Source of the DNA: Opitutia bacterium
GTDB taxonomy: Bacteria > Verrucomicrobiota > Verrucomicrobiia > Opitutales > Opitutaceae
Direction of reading: 5' to 3'
DNA length: 43,627 nt
Assembly (NCBI GenBank): GCA_016199925.1
Contig: JACQFT010000167.1
Location: forward strand, 1 to 43,627
Position numbers and translations under genes: made by a program. Position 1 is the stretch's first letter, and every line of letters starts with the position of its first letter. The notes under the pieces were generated by a model, which saw nothing but the letters and a program-made list of their open reading frames with translations, did not search any database and had not been told where the DNA came from. Below are positions 29,965 to 39,700 of this stretch, piece after piece.

Positions 29965-31374
29965 TCAGGGGGTGAGCGGCAACTCGACCCAGAACAGCGC
30001 GCCGGCGCCGCGGTCGTTGGCCGGACTCTCGCAGCCGACCGAGCCCCCCATCGCCGCCGCGAGGCGCTTCGCCACGGCGAGGCCGAGCCCGAGGCTGGGT
30101 TCGCCGGCCGTGGGCCGGACCGAGGTGCGGCCGAACTTCTCGAACAACCGCCCTTGCTCCTCCGGCGCGATGCCGGGCCCTTCGTCGATCACCGCGAGCC
30201 GCGCCACGCCGCCGGCCTCCGCGACGTGCAGCTCCACGCGCACCGCCGTGCCGGGCGCGGAGAACTTCAGCGCGTTCGAGAGAAAATTGTCGCTCACTTG
30301 CGCGAGCAGGGTCTCGTCCGCCGTCACCCACACCCGCCCGGTCGGCGCCTCCACCGCGAGGGTCTGCGCCTTTCTTTCTGCCGCGCCCGCGTGGCGCGCC
30401 GCGGCCGTCGCCGCCTGCGCGCCGAGATCGAGCCGCGCGAGCCGCACGGGCAGCGTCCCGCTCTCCGCCGCGTAGTCCCCGAGATAGTTGTTGACGAGCG
30501 TGAGCATCCGCCCCGTCTCGCCGTGCGCGCGGGCCAGCGCCTCCGCGCGCCGCGCCGGGTCGGAAATCTTTTCACCCCGCAGCAGCTCCAGCGTGCCGCG
30601 CACCACCCCGAGCGGTGCGCGCAGGTCGTGTGCGGCCACGGCCATGAACTCCGATTTCTCCGCGTTGAGCCGCGCGAGGGCCGCGTTGGATTTTTCCAGC
30701 GCCGCGTTGAGCCCGCGCCCGTGCTCCCGCTGCACGAAGATCGTCCGCTCGCTGCGCTCGCGCCACGCCGCCAGCGCGAGGGTCGCCACCGCGGCAAAGC
30801 CGAGGTTGGTCGCGATCGCCGAGAACTCCCCCGTGAGATTCGGCGGCAGCGCGCCGCCCAGAAAGGCCAGCGCGCCGGCCGCGCTCCCGAGTGACAACGC
30901 CGCCTGCCACCGCACCCGCAGCGGGAGCGTGAACGTCGCCAGCACCAGCACCTCGATGAAATCGAGGGTCAGGAGACTGATGGGCGGATTCGCCCGCGCG
31001 CCGGCCGCCAGCACCCAGAACCAATCCATCACGATCAGGCCCCAGACGGCGACGAGGGCCGCACCCGCGTAGAGCCATTCCGCGCGCCGCACATGGCCCG
31101 GCACGATCGTTGAGCCCAGCACCAGCAGCCACGCCGGCACGACCACAAAGAACCGGTAGTGCAACTGCTCCGCCAACATCCAGCGCAGATCGCGCGGAAA
31201 ACTCAGCGCCATCTTCAGGCCGATCACCGCGACGAACACGACGGCCAGCCCATGCATCACCCGCACCCGCGTCAGTCCCTCGCGCTGCCGCTCTTCGTGA
31301 AACTGTTCCTCCATCGCCGCGTCCGCGAACCGCAACCGCCGCGCCTGCCGCAGGAGATCGTCGAGCTGGATCAT
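29965..31374 (-). CDS. membrane sensor histidine kinase (HisKA/HATPase)
   Basis: 469 residues starting MIQLDDLLRQARRLRFADAA. A short cytoplasmic N-terminus is followed by about six hydrophobic helices (roughly res. 40-203), no periplasmic domain, then a coiled linker (RSERTIFVQREHGRGLNAAL). Kinase core: FMAVAAHDLRAPLGVVRGTL with H249, N-box DNFLSNALKFSAPGTAV, G1 IDEGPGIAPEEQG, G2 GLGLAVAKRLAAAMGG. The HisKA-type core is paired with a LuxR-type regulator rather than the usual HisKA_3 kinase. The ~155 bp to the divergent PEP-CTERM gene contain the likely promoter. Confidence 0.93.
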   Translation of the reverse strand: MIQLDDLLRQARRLRFADAAMEEQFHEERQREGLTRVRVMHGLAVVFVAVIGLKMALSFPRDLRWMLAEQLHYRFFVVVPAWLLVLGSTIVPGHVRRAEWLYAGAALVAVWGLIVMDWFWVLAAGARANPPISLLTLDFIEVLVLATFTLPLRVRWQAALSLGSAAGALAFLGGALPPNLTGEFSAIATNLGFAAVATLALAAWRERSERTIFVQREHGRGLNAALEKSNAALARLNAEKSEFMAVAAHDLRAPLGVVRGTLELLRGEKISDPARRAEALARAHGETGRMLTLVNNYLGDYAAESGTLPVRLARLDLGAQAATAAARHAGAAERKAQTLAVEAPTGRVWVTADETLLAQVSDNFLSNALKFSAPGTAVRVELHVAEAGGVARLAVIDEGPGIAPEEQGRLFEKFGRTSVRPTAGEPSLGLGLAVAKRLAAAMGGSVGCESPANDRGAGALFWVELPLTP

Positions 31375-31529
31375 CGCCCGTCGAGCTTGCGAATTTTCCC
31401 CGGCGAGGAAAGCCGCGAATCGCCGCGCTGGGACATTTGTCCCGGCCCAAATGGGTTTTTGCATCCCGCGAACGCCGCGCGCTGGCTGGGCACGCCATCC
31501 ACCGCCAACTCGGAAAACCATCACCCCTC

Positions 31530-32282
31530 ATGCCGACCCTCCCCTTGTCCGTTGCCCCCGCCACCCGTGGCGTTCGTCGCACGCTCGCCGCCGCGCTCGC
31601 GCTCGCCGCCGCGTTCGGCGTCGCGCCGCTCCGCGCGCAAACCGCCACCATCGGCCACAGCCCGGTCGCCAACGCCGTGGCTCCGGACGTTTCCATCTTC
31701 ACGGGTGCGAGCCTGAACCCGAACACCGCCTTCATCGTCCCCTTCCAGTTCAACACCCTCGGCGACTACTCGCTCACCTCGGTCTCCCTGCTGCTCAGCG
31801 GCAACGCCAGCCTCGCCGACTTCGATCTCTCCGCCTCGTCCACGCTCCCGACCGACCTCACCGCGCCCACCGCCCTCACGACCTTCGCCACCACCGGCAC
31901 GTTGAGCGGCACGGAGACCGCCTACAATTTCGCCTCCGGCACCTCGGCCACCTACCTCGGCGGCACCACCTACTACTTCCGCGTCGCCTACACCGGCACC
32001 GGCACCGCCAACTGGATCAAGCCGACTGACGGCGGCTTCACCGGCTCGGGCGGGATCCCCCCGCTCACCTTCATCGACAGTGCGCTGGTCGATGGCCCGG
32101 ATATCTCCTACCGCTCCCTCACCAGCGGCGGCTTCACCGACAGCTTCAACAACATCGGCGCCTTCTCCATCACCGCCACCGCCGTGAGCGCCGTGCCCGA
32201 GCCCTCCACCTACGCGGCGATCTTCGGCGCCGTCGTGCTCCTCGGGGCGGTCGTCGCCCGCCGCCGCCGTGCGCGGGCCTGA
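31530..32282 (+). CDS. PEP-CTERM sorting domain protein
   Basis: 250 residues. Signal peptide region RRTLAAALALAAAFGVAPLR ending in LRAQT. The beta-rich body (YSLTSVSLLLSGNASLADFD, GTETAYNFASGTSATYLGGT, YYFRVAYTGTGTANW) resembles choice-of-anchor-type domains. The C-terminus VPEPSTYAAIFGAVVLLGAV plus ARRRRARA is a canonical PEP-CTERM tripartite signal handled by exosortase EpsH-type systems in exopolysaccharide-producing Gram-negatives. It faces the kinase operon and may be one of its targets. Confidence 0.93.
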   Translation: MPTLPLSVAPATRGVRRTLAAALALAAAFGVAPLRAQTATIGHSPVANAVAPDVSIFTGASLNPNTAFIVPFQFNTLGDYSLTSVSLLLSGNASLADFDLSASSTLPTDLTAPTALTTFATTGTLSGTETAYNFASGTSATYLGGTTYYFRVAYTGTGTANWIKPTDGGFTGSGGIPPLTFIDSALVDGPDISYRSLTSGGFTDSFNNIGAFSITATAVSAVPEPSTYAAIFGAVVLLGAVVARRRRARA

Positions 32283-32292
32283 CCGCACCGAC

Positions 32293-32429
32293 CGGGGCAG
32301 TGTCAGAGTTGGCTTCTCGCCCAGTGATCTTTCTTTTTCCTCTTTCTCTTAGTCTTTTTCTCTGGCCGACAAACCCTGACGAAAGAGAAAGAGGAAAGAT
32401 TGGCAGACCGACTTTGACGCGGCCCCGGT
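32293..32429. repeat. fold-back element family B, copy 1
   Basis: About 137 bp immediately upstream of the fusion gene. The inner arms ctttttcctctttctctt and gaaagagaaagaggaaag pair, and outer gtcagagt... / ...actttgacgcggccccgg arms are also partly complementary. The same layout and right end recur at 36337-36483, just past the gene's stop. Confidence 0.85.
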
Positions 32430-32489
32430 GCGGCCGCGCGCCGCCACTTTTCCTTCGCTCCCCGGCCCGGCCCGGAAAATGATCCCACC

Positions 32490-35400
32490 GTGCGCCCCAC
32501 GCTCGCTGCGCCCCCGGCCCCCCCGCGCCTGCTCCGCCGCCCCGAATGGTGGCTCGCGGGCCTGCTCGCCGTCGCGACGCTGGGCGTCCGCCTCGGGCTC
32601 CGGCCGCCGGCCGTCGCCCTGAGCTTTGAAATCTATTTCCAACTTGCCTCCGTCTTCGTCTCCGGGGCGCTCGCGGCGCTGTTCGCGGTTTTCGGCGAGC
32701 TGCTCGTGCGCGCGCTCCCGGCCGGCCCGCGCCGGCCCGCCCGCTTCGTCTGGCTCGCGGCGACGGGCGCGCTCGCGCTGGCGATTTTTCTGCGCGTGCG
32801 GCCGCCGCTCGCCACCGTGCTCATGCGGCTCGGCGAATCGGGCGCGTTGAGCCTCTTCTGCACCGCCGGCCTGCTCGCGCTCTTCCTACCCCTCGCCGGT
32901 TTCATCCGGTGGCGCGATCTCGGGCGCGCGGCCGGCGAAGTGCTCGGCCGCTGGCTGCCGCTCCTCGTTTACCTCGCCTGCGCCAGCCCGCTGATGGCGG
33001 CCACCCTCGCGACCACGCCGCTCGTGCTCGATCCCGTGCTGTGGCGCATGGATCTCTCCCTCGGGTTCAACCCCAGCGAGGCGATCTTCGCCTGGGAGTT
33101 CGACCGCGACTGGGTGCGGCTCGTGAGCCAGTGGGGCTACCCGCTGCTCGGCGGCTTCATCGCGGGCGTCGCCGCCTGGCTGCACCTGGCCGGGGCGGCC
33201 GCGCAGTGTCGCCGCTGCCTCCTCGCGCTCGCGCTCGTCGCCACGCTCGGGCTGGTGGCCTACCAGCTCGTGCCGGCGGTCTGCCCGATCCACGCGTTTC
33301 CCGGCCTCTTCGAGCGCCCCGCGGACACGCCCGAGCTGCAAGCGCAGGCCGCGAGTCTCCGCCACGCCATCGTCGCGGGCCCTGATCGCGTCGCGGCCCG
33401 CCCCTCGCTCGCCCGCAACGTCATGCCCTCGCTGCACACCGCCTTCACCCTCGTCGCGCTCGCGGCGGCGTGGCACGGGCGGCGGAAATTTTTCTGGCTC
33501 TGCCTGCCGGTCGGCGCGGGGCAAATTTTCACGGCGCTCACGCTGTGCGTCCACTACGCCGTGGACCTGGTCGCCGCCGTGCCGCTGGCCGCGCTGTGCT
33601 GGGCGCTCGCCGACTGGCTCATCCGGCGCTCGCCCCTCTCCGGCGAAGAACCGCTTCCGCCGCTCGCCCGCCCCCGCGCGTCCGTTTGGGCGTTCGTCGT
33701 CTCGCTGGTCGTCGCGCTCGCCGCGCTGCTCGGGTGGGGGCGCTGCGCCCCGCTCTCCCCGTGGCTCGCGTGGCCCCTCGTCGGCCTCATCGCCGGCGTG
33801 CCCGCGTGGTTGAGCCTCCGGGTGTTCGCCGTGGTCCGGCCCGCCCCCGCGCCGCCGCCTCTCAACTCTTCCGCCCCCCGGCTCCTCGCCGTCGCCGTCT
33901 TCTGCACCGGCGGCACCGCGCTCATCCTCGAGCAAGTCTCCGAAAAATACCTCTCCACGCTCCTCGGCGCCAGCCGCCCCGCCGCGACGATCGTGCTCGC
34001 CGTCTATTTCGCCGGGCTCGCGCTCGGCGCGTGGCTGTGTCCGAAAAAATCCGCCGGAGCCCCGCGCCGCCTCGCGGCGCTGGAGTTGTTCATCGCCGCG
34101 TGGGCCGTGCTGGTGGGCGTCGCGTTCTTCGCGTGCGACCGCGCGCTCGGCGCGTGGCTCGCGCAGGCCGGGAGCGGCGCGTTCCCGCTGGCGGCCGCGC
34201 GCGCCGCCCTCGCCGCGTTGTGGCTGCTGCCGCCGACGCTGGCGATGGGGGCGCAACTCCCCACGCTCGCCGCCGTCCTCGCGAGCCACCCGGTCTGGCG
34301 CGGGCAAAAACTCGCGCGCTACTATGCGCTCAATCTCGCCGGGGCCTTCGCGTTCACCGTGGCCACGCCGGTGCTGCTCTTCAACACCGTCGGGGCCGGC
34401 GGCGCGCTGTGGACCGTCGCCGTGCTGGGCGGAATCGTGGGCCTCGCGCTCTGGTTCGGCCTGCCCGCCTCGGTCAGCCCCCACGTCGCCGTCTCGCCTG
34501 CTCCCTTGCTCCCTGCCCGCACCCCTCCGCCTTTTAGCCCCTCCGCCTTTCCGCCTTTTCTGCCCCTCGCCTTCGCGGCCGGCTTCGTGTTCTTCGCGCT
34601 CGAAGTCGTCTGGCTCCACCTCATCGGGGCCGTCTGCGGCGCGAGCGTGTTCAGCTTCTCGTGGCTCCTCGCCGTCGTGCTGCTCGGCCTCGCCCTCGCC
34701 GGTCATCGCGTGCAGCGCGGCGCGCCCGCCGGCCTCGCCGCGCTCGCCCCGACCCTCGCGTGGCTGCTCGTCAGCCTCGCGCTTGGCGGCCTGCTCTGGC
34801 CGCGGGCCGGCCGCCTCCTGGTGCTCGCGCAGGCGGAGCTGCGTCTCGAATGGTTCTGGGCCGGCGAGCTGCTGAAATTTTGCGTCGTCGCGCTGGTCGT
34901 GCTGCCGTCCGCCGTGGCGCTCGGAAAAATCTTCCCGCTCCTCCTGCGGCAGTTTGAAAACTCTCCCGCGGGCAGCCGCGCGGTCGGCTGGCTCTGCGCG
35001 GCCAACGTCGTCGGCTGCGTCACCGGCGCGCTCGCCGCCGGCTTCGGCCTCATCCCCGCGCTGGGCGCCGAGCGCACGCTCTTCGCCCTCGCCGCCGCGG
35101 TCGGACTCGGCTGGCTCGCGGCGGTGGCCCGCCGCCCCGCCGCCTTCGCCCCGCTCGCGCCCGGCCTCGCGGGCGGCCTGCTGCTCGTCGTCCTGCCGCC
35201 GTGGGATCGGCTCGAACTCACCCGCGGGTTCGGCGTCTATCTGGCGCCGCAACTCGCGCCGCAGGCCGCGCTCGTGTTTTTCCGCGAGGATTTCTCGGCC
35301 GGATTTGTCACCGTCGTCGCCACGCCCGCGCCGGACCGCGTCGCGCCGGTGAAGACGCTGCTCCAAAACGGCAAGTTCGACGCCGACGACGCGGGCGAGA

Positions 35401-36191
35401 TGCCCGCCCAGCTCGGCTTCGGTCTCGTCGCCGCGCTTCACGCGCCGGCGCAGGATCGCGCGCTCGTCATCGGCTGCGGCTCCGGCCAGACGGCGGCGCT
35501 CATCGCGCGGCTCGGCTTCGCGCAGGTGGACCTCGCCGAGCTTTCGCCCGCGCATCTGGCCGCTGCGCGCCAGGAGTTCGCGCACATCAATGCCGGCGTG
35601 CTCGACCGCCCGAATGTCGCCGTCCATGTCGAAGACGGCCGCAATTTCCTGCTCCGCACCCGCGCGCGCTATGACGTGATCCAGATCGAGGTTTCGTCCG
35701 TCTGGTTCGCCGGGGCCACGAACCTCTACTCGCGGGAGTTCTACGCGCTCGCCCGCGACCGCCTCGCGCCCGGCGGCGTGCTCGTGCAGTGGGTCCAGCT
35801 CCACCACCTCACGCCGCGCGAACTCGCCGTGATTTTCGCCACCGCGCAGGCGGAGTTTCCCTCGGTGGCCGTCTGGCGCGCCGGGGCACAGGCGTGCCTC
35901 GTCGCCTCGGGCCGTCCGCCCGTGGTCAACCCCGCCGTCTGGGAAAAATGGCGCTGGTCGCCCGAGTTGTTCGACGAGCGCCTCCTCACCGGCCTCACGA
36001 CGCGCGCCGCCTTCGCGGCGGGCGAGCTGCTCAACCCCGCGCAGCTCCGCGCGCTCCTCGCCCGCTCCCCCGGCGGGCTCAACACCGACCGCAACCGCTG
36101 GCTGGAATTCCAGACTCCGCAATATGCCTTCAGCCGCCGCCCGCACGGCGAGGAGAATCTCCGTTGGCTCGCCGCCGCGCGCGAGCGCTGA
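32490..36191 (+). CDS. fusion of a PAP2/AUR1-like membrane domain and a membrane spermidine-synthase-like domain
   Basis: 1233 residues, many hydrophobic helices. Residues about 130-390 hold a PAP2-type (AUR1/Ipt1-like) module with NVMPSLHTAFTLVALAAAW (about 309-328) and CVHYAVDLVAAVPLA (about 351-365), the histidine motifs of that superfamily; the classical K-x6-RP arm is not obvious. Residues about 460-960 are a polytopic region beginning CTGGTALILEQVSEKYLSTL and VYFAGLALGAWLCPKKS, as in membrane-fused spermidine-synthase-like proteins. The C-terminal ~240 residues are the methyltransferase-fold synthase domain: ALVIGCGSGQTAALIARLGF (about 990), HVEDGRNFLL and YDVIQIEVSSVWFAGATNLY. The catalytic Asp of true aminopropyltransferases is replaced (IEVSS), so polyamine synthesis is doubtful. 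The GTG start at 32490 fits; ATG 32626 is internal. Confidence 0.88.
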   Translation: MRPTLAAPPAPPRLLRRPEWWLAGLLAVATLGVRLGLRPPAVALSFEIYFQLASVFVSGALAALFAVFGELLVRALPAGPRRPARFVWLAATGALALAIFLRVRPPLATVLMRLGESGALSLFCTAGLLALFLPLAGFIRWRDLGRAAGEVLGRWLPLLVYLACASPLMAATLATTPLVLDPVLWRMDLSLGFNPSEAIFAWEFDRDWVRLVSQWGYPLLGGFIAGVAAWLHLAGAAAQCRRCLLALALVATLGLVAYQLVPAVCPIHAFPGLFERPADTPELQAQAASLRHAIVAGPDRVAARPSLARNVMPSLHTAFTLVALAAAWHGRRKFFWLCLPVGAGQIFTALTLCVHYAVDLVAAVPLAALCWALADWLIRRSPLSGEEPLPPLARPRASVWAFVVSLVVALAALLGWGRCAPLSPWLAWPLVGLIAGVPAWLSLRVFAVVRPAPAPPPLNSSAPRLLAVAVFCTGGTALILEQVSEKYLSTLLGASRPAATIVLAVYFAGLALGAWLCPKKSAGAPRRLAALELFIAAWAVLVGVAFFACDRALGAWLAQAGSGAFPLAAARAALAALWLLPPTLAMGAQLPTLAAVLASHPVWRGQKLARYYALNLAGAFAFTVATPVLLFNTVGAGGALWTVAVLGGIVGLALWFGLPASVSPHVAVSPAPLLPARTPPPFSPSAFPPFLPLAFAAGFVFFALEVVWLHLIGAVCGASVFSFSWLLAVVLLGLALAGHRVQRGAPAGLAALAPTLAWLLVSLALGGLLWPRAGRLLVLAQAELRLEWFWAGELLKFCVVALVVLPSAVALGKIFPLLLRQFENSPAGSRAVGWLCAANVVGCVTGALAAGFGLIPALGAERTLFALAAAVGLGWLAAVARRPAAFAPLAPGLAGGLLLVVLPPWDRLELTRGFGVYLAPQLAPQAALVFFREDFSAGFVTVVATPAPDRVAPVKTLLQNGKFDADDAGEMPAQLGFGLVAALHAPAQDRALVIGCGSGQTAALIARLGFAQVDLAELSPAHLAAARQEFAHINAGVLDRPNVAVHVEDGRNFLLRTRARYDVIQIEVSSVWFAGATNLYSREFYALARDRLAPGGVLVQWVQLHHLTPRELAVIFATAQAEFPSVAVWRAGAQACLVASGRPPVVNPAVWEKWRWSPELFDERLLTGLTTRAAFAAGELLNPAQLRALLARSPGGLNTDRNRWLEFQTPQYAFSRRPHGEENLRWLAAARER

Positions 36192-36278
36192 AACGCCCGC
36201 TCCGCGCGGATTTCTCCGACGGGCCCGGAGACCGAACCGGCGGAGAGTCGGACCTTTGGCGCGAGACGCCGGGGGGAA

Positions 36279-36312
36279 TTCGGGTCCATTCGGATGATTC
36301 GCGGGAGGCCGT
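36279..36312. repeat. degenerate ATTCGGG/ATTCGCG motif
   Basis: Downstream of the fusion gene: gaattcgggtccattcggatgattcgcggg units, the same style as 4472-4556 and 20154-20222. Confidence 0.4.
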
Positions 36313-36336
36313 CCGGTCCGGGACTTTGCTCCGCCT

Positions 36337-36483
36337 GGGCCGGGTCAAAGTCAGTCTCTCGCCGGGTGATCTTTCTCTTTCCTCTTTCTCCTAATCTTTC
36401 TCTCCGGCCGACGAGCCCTGACGAAAGAGAAAGAAAAAGAGAAAGAGGAAAGGCCGGCAGAACGACTTTGACGCGGCCCCGGC
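36337..36483. repeat. fold-back element family B, copy 2
   Basis: About 147 bp. Outer arms gggccgggtcaaagtc (36338-36353) and gactttgacgcggccc; inner arms ctttcctctttctc and gagaaagaggaaag. Relative to copy 1 it has an extra 12-bp gaaaaagagaaa unit. Directly abutted by family A copy 2. Confidence 0.85.
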
Positions 36484-36490
36484 TCCGGGG

Positions 36491-36698
36491 GGTGTGATTA
36501 AATCTGTGCCAGCTTCCGGTAGAGCGCCCGCCTGGGCCCGACGGGGTAGGGCGAACCGTCCTCGGTGAACCGAGCTTAGTTTCCATGCGGCTCAACGGCT
36601 CAGCCGGAGGCTTCGCCCTACCCGTGGCCATGGCCCGGTGGTTCGTTGCGCATGGCTCACTCGACGAGCTGTCGTCAGGCACAGATTTAATCACACCC
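36491..36698. repeat. fold-back element family A, copy 2
   Basis: About 208 bp with perfect 18-bp terminal inverted repeats TGTGATTAAATCTGTGCC / GGCACAGATTTAATCACA. The interior carries ggtagggcgaaccgtcctcg and acggctcagccggaggcttc followed by gccctac. It closely parallels 28946-29154. It ends 69 bp before the hybrid kinase ATG, so it must lie over or next to that promoter. Confidence 0.9.
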
Positions 36699-36766
36699 GG
36701 CTCCGGGCCCGCCGGAGGTTTGGGATTGCGGCGGAGCGGGGGAGCGCCCCCACTGGCCCCGCCAGC

Positions 36767-39700
36767 ATGACCCCGACTCCCCAGTCAGCACCGCGCGCGG
36801 GCGCATGGCCGGTTCGCCTGATCGCCGTGGGCGTGGGACTGCTGGGCCTGACGGTGCTGGGGGGCTGGGCGTTCGACAATCCGGTTTTGAAGAGCGTGTT
36901 GCCCGGCCAGGTGTCCATGAAGGCCAACTCGGCGCTGGGCTTCTGCCTCGCGGCGCTGGCGCTGGGGTCGCTCGGGTCGGCGGTGCCGTGGCGGCGGCGG
37001 CTGGCCTTGGCCGGCGCGGTGGCGGTGGCGGGCTTGGGCGCGGCGACGCTGGGGGAATATATTTTCTCGCTGAACCCGGGCCTCGACCAACTGCTTTTCA
37101 GAGAGACGGCCGGAGCGGTCGCCACATCGGCGCCGGGACGGATGGCGCCGTTGACGGCGGCGAATTTTCTGGTGGCCGGCACGGCCCTGGTGTTGTTGGC
37201 GCGGCGGCGCGGGGCGGCGATGGCGGGGCAGGCGCTCGCGGTGTGGCTGACGTTGAGCGGCCTCTTCAGCCTGGTCGGCTATGCCTACGGCGTATCGCAA
37301 TTTTTCCGGTGGGGCTCCTTCACCGCGATGGCGCTGCACACGGCCGCGGGCTTCTTTGCGCTCGGCGTGGGGCTGCTGGGTGTGCGCGCCGACGCCGGGC
37401 TGATGCGCACCGTCGCTAGCGGCACCGCCGGCGGCGTAGTCGCCCGGCAGTTGCTGCCCGTGGTGCTGGTGTTGCCGCTGGCGATCGGCTGGCTGCGGCT
37501 GCAGGGGCAGATCCACGGACTTTACGACACGCTCTTCGGCCTCGCGCTCGTGACGATCGGCAACATCGTCGGGCTGGTGCTGGTCGTGCTGTGGACCGCG
37601 CGGCGGCTGGAGCGCGTCGATGGCGCGCGCGTGCAGGCGGAGGCGGAGCTGCGCCGGGCCAACGAGCAGCTCGAGCAGCGGGTGAGCGAGCGCTCGGCCG
37701 AGCTGGCGATGCAGAAATTCGCGCTCGACGAACACGCCCTCGTGGCGGTGACGGATTTGGCGGGGACGATCATCTACGCCAACGACCGGTTTTGCGCGAT
37801 CAGCCAGTATGCCCGCGCCGAGTTGCTCGGGCAGAACCACCGGCTGCTCAACTCGGGCCACCATCCGCGGGAGTTTTTCACGGAGCTGTATCGCACCATC
37901 GCGCGCGGCGCGGTGTGGCGGGGCGAGATTTGCAACCGGGCCAAGGACGGCAGCCTCTACTGGGTGGCGACGACGATCGTGCCGTTCCCGGGCGCGGACG
38001 GGAAACCCGCGCGCTATGTGGCGATCCGCGCCGACATCACCGGGCTCAAGGCGGCGGCGGCTGCTCTGCGCGCCAGCGAGCAGCGCCTGCGCGACGCCCA
38101 GCAGATCGCCCGGCTCGGCAATTGGGAGTTCACCCCGCACGCCCGCGACCAGGAGTGGTGGTCGGACGAACTCTACACGCTCCTCGGCGTCGAACGGCGC
38201 GGGCAGCCGATCACGACCGAGTATTTTTATGGCCTCGTCCATCCCGACGACCGGGCCGGCGTGCGCGCCAAGGTGGACGCGGTCCTCGCCACTCGCGGGC
38301 ACTACAGCCACGAATTCCGCATCCGCCGGGCCGGCGACGGGCAGGAGCGCTGGATGCACGACGAGGCCCGCGCGGTCTGCGACGACCGGGGCGAGCTCCT
38401 CCTCCTCCGCGGGGTGATGCAGGACATCACCGAGCGCCGCGCGGTGGAGCAGGCGTTGCACGACAGCGAGGCGCGGCTGTCGAATGTTTTTCGCGCGATG
38501 GGCGAAGGCCTCGTGCTGCGCGACGCCAGCGGCCGGGCCGTCGACTGCAACGCCGCGGCGGCCCGCATCGTGGGCGTGTCGCGGGAGCAGTTGCTGGGCA
38601 CGGCGGGCGCGGTCTGGCGCTGGGGTGCGGTGCGCGAAGACGGGTCGGATTTTACCGACGCCGAGTATCCCTCGACGGTGACGCTGCGCACGGGCGCGCC
38701 GCAGCGGGCCGTCGTCATGGGTCTGCGCCAGCCCGGGGGCGCGCTCACCTGGGTGTCGGTCAACAGCGAGCCCATCCTCGCCCCCGACGGCGCGGTGCAG
38801 GCGACGGTGGTGAGTTTTTCCGACGTGACGGAGCGCAAACGCCTGCTCGACAGCCTGGCGGTGGCGCGCGACCAGGCGCTGGAAAGTTCGCGGCTGAAGT
38901 CGGAGTTCCTCGCGACGATGAGCCACGAGATCCGCACCCCGATGAACGCGGTGATCGGCATGGCCGGACTGCTGGCCGACACGCCGCTGAATCCGCAGCA
39001 GGCGGAAATGGTGCGCACGATGGTCGGCGGCGCCGAGAGTCTGCTGGTGGTCATCAACGACGCGCTGGACTTTTCGCGGATCGAAGCCGGGCGGCTGCGG
39101 CTCGATCCCGGCGACTTTGATTTCCGCCGGCTGGTGGAGGAGACGGTCGCGTTGCTGGCCGGGCGCGCGCACGAGAAGGCGGTGGAACTGACCTGCGAAT
39201 TTGTGTCGGCCCCGTCGGCGGTGCTGCTGGGCGACAGCGGCCGGGTGCGGCAGATCCTCACCAACCTGATCGGCAACGGCATCAAGTTCACCGACCGGGG
39301 CGAAGTCGCGGTGACGGTGCGCACGGTGGCGGAGACGGCGCAGCGGAGCCGGTTGCGGGTGAGCGTGCGCGACACGGGGGTGGGCATCCCGGCGGACGCG
39401 CAGGCGCGGCTGTTCCAGCCGTTCACGCAGGCCGACGGCAGCGCGACCCGGCGGTTCGGCGGCACGGGCCTCGGGCTGGCGATCAGCCGGCAACTGGTGG
39501 AACTGATGGGCGGCGAGATCGGGTTCGAGAGCACCGAAGGGCGGGGCTCGGAATTCTGGTTCGAGTTGGAATTTTCCTGCCGCCGCGCTGCGACGGAAGT
39601 GCGGGCGCCCCGGTTGCGGCCCGGCCGCCGGGCGTTGGTGGTGGACGACAACCCGACGAACCGGCGCATCCTGAGCAGCCAGCTCACCCGCTGGGGCGTG

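Noticed and set aside
32886-36146. Long minus-strand open frame opposite the fusion gene
   Set aside because: It is a shadow of a GC-rich coding region: composition is Arg/Glu/Gly-rich with no family motif, while the plus frame has clear domains.
36491-36698. Insertion sequence
   Set aside because: Terminal inverted repeats are present but only ~170 bp lie between them and no transposase frame exists.
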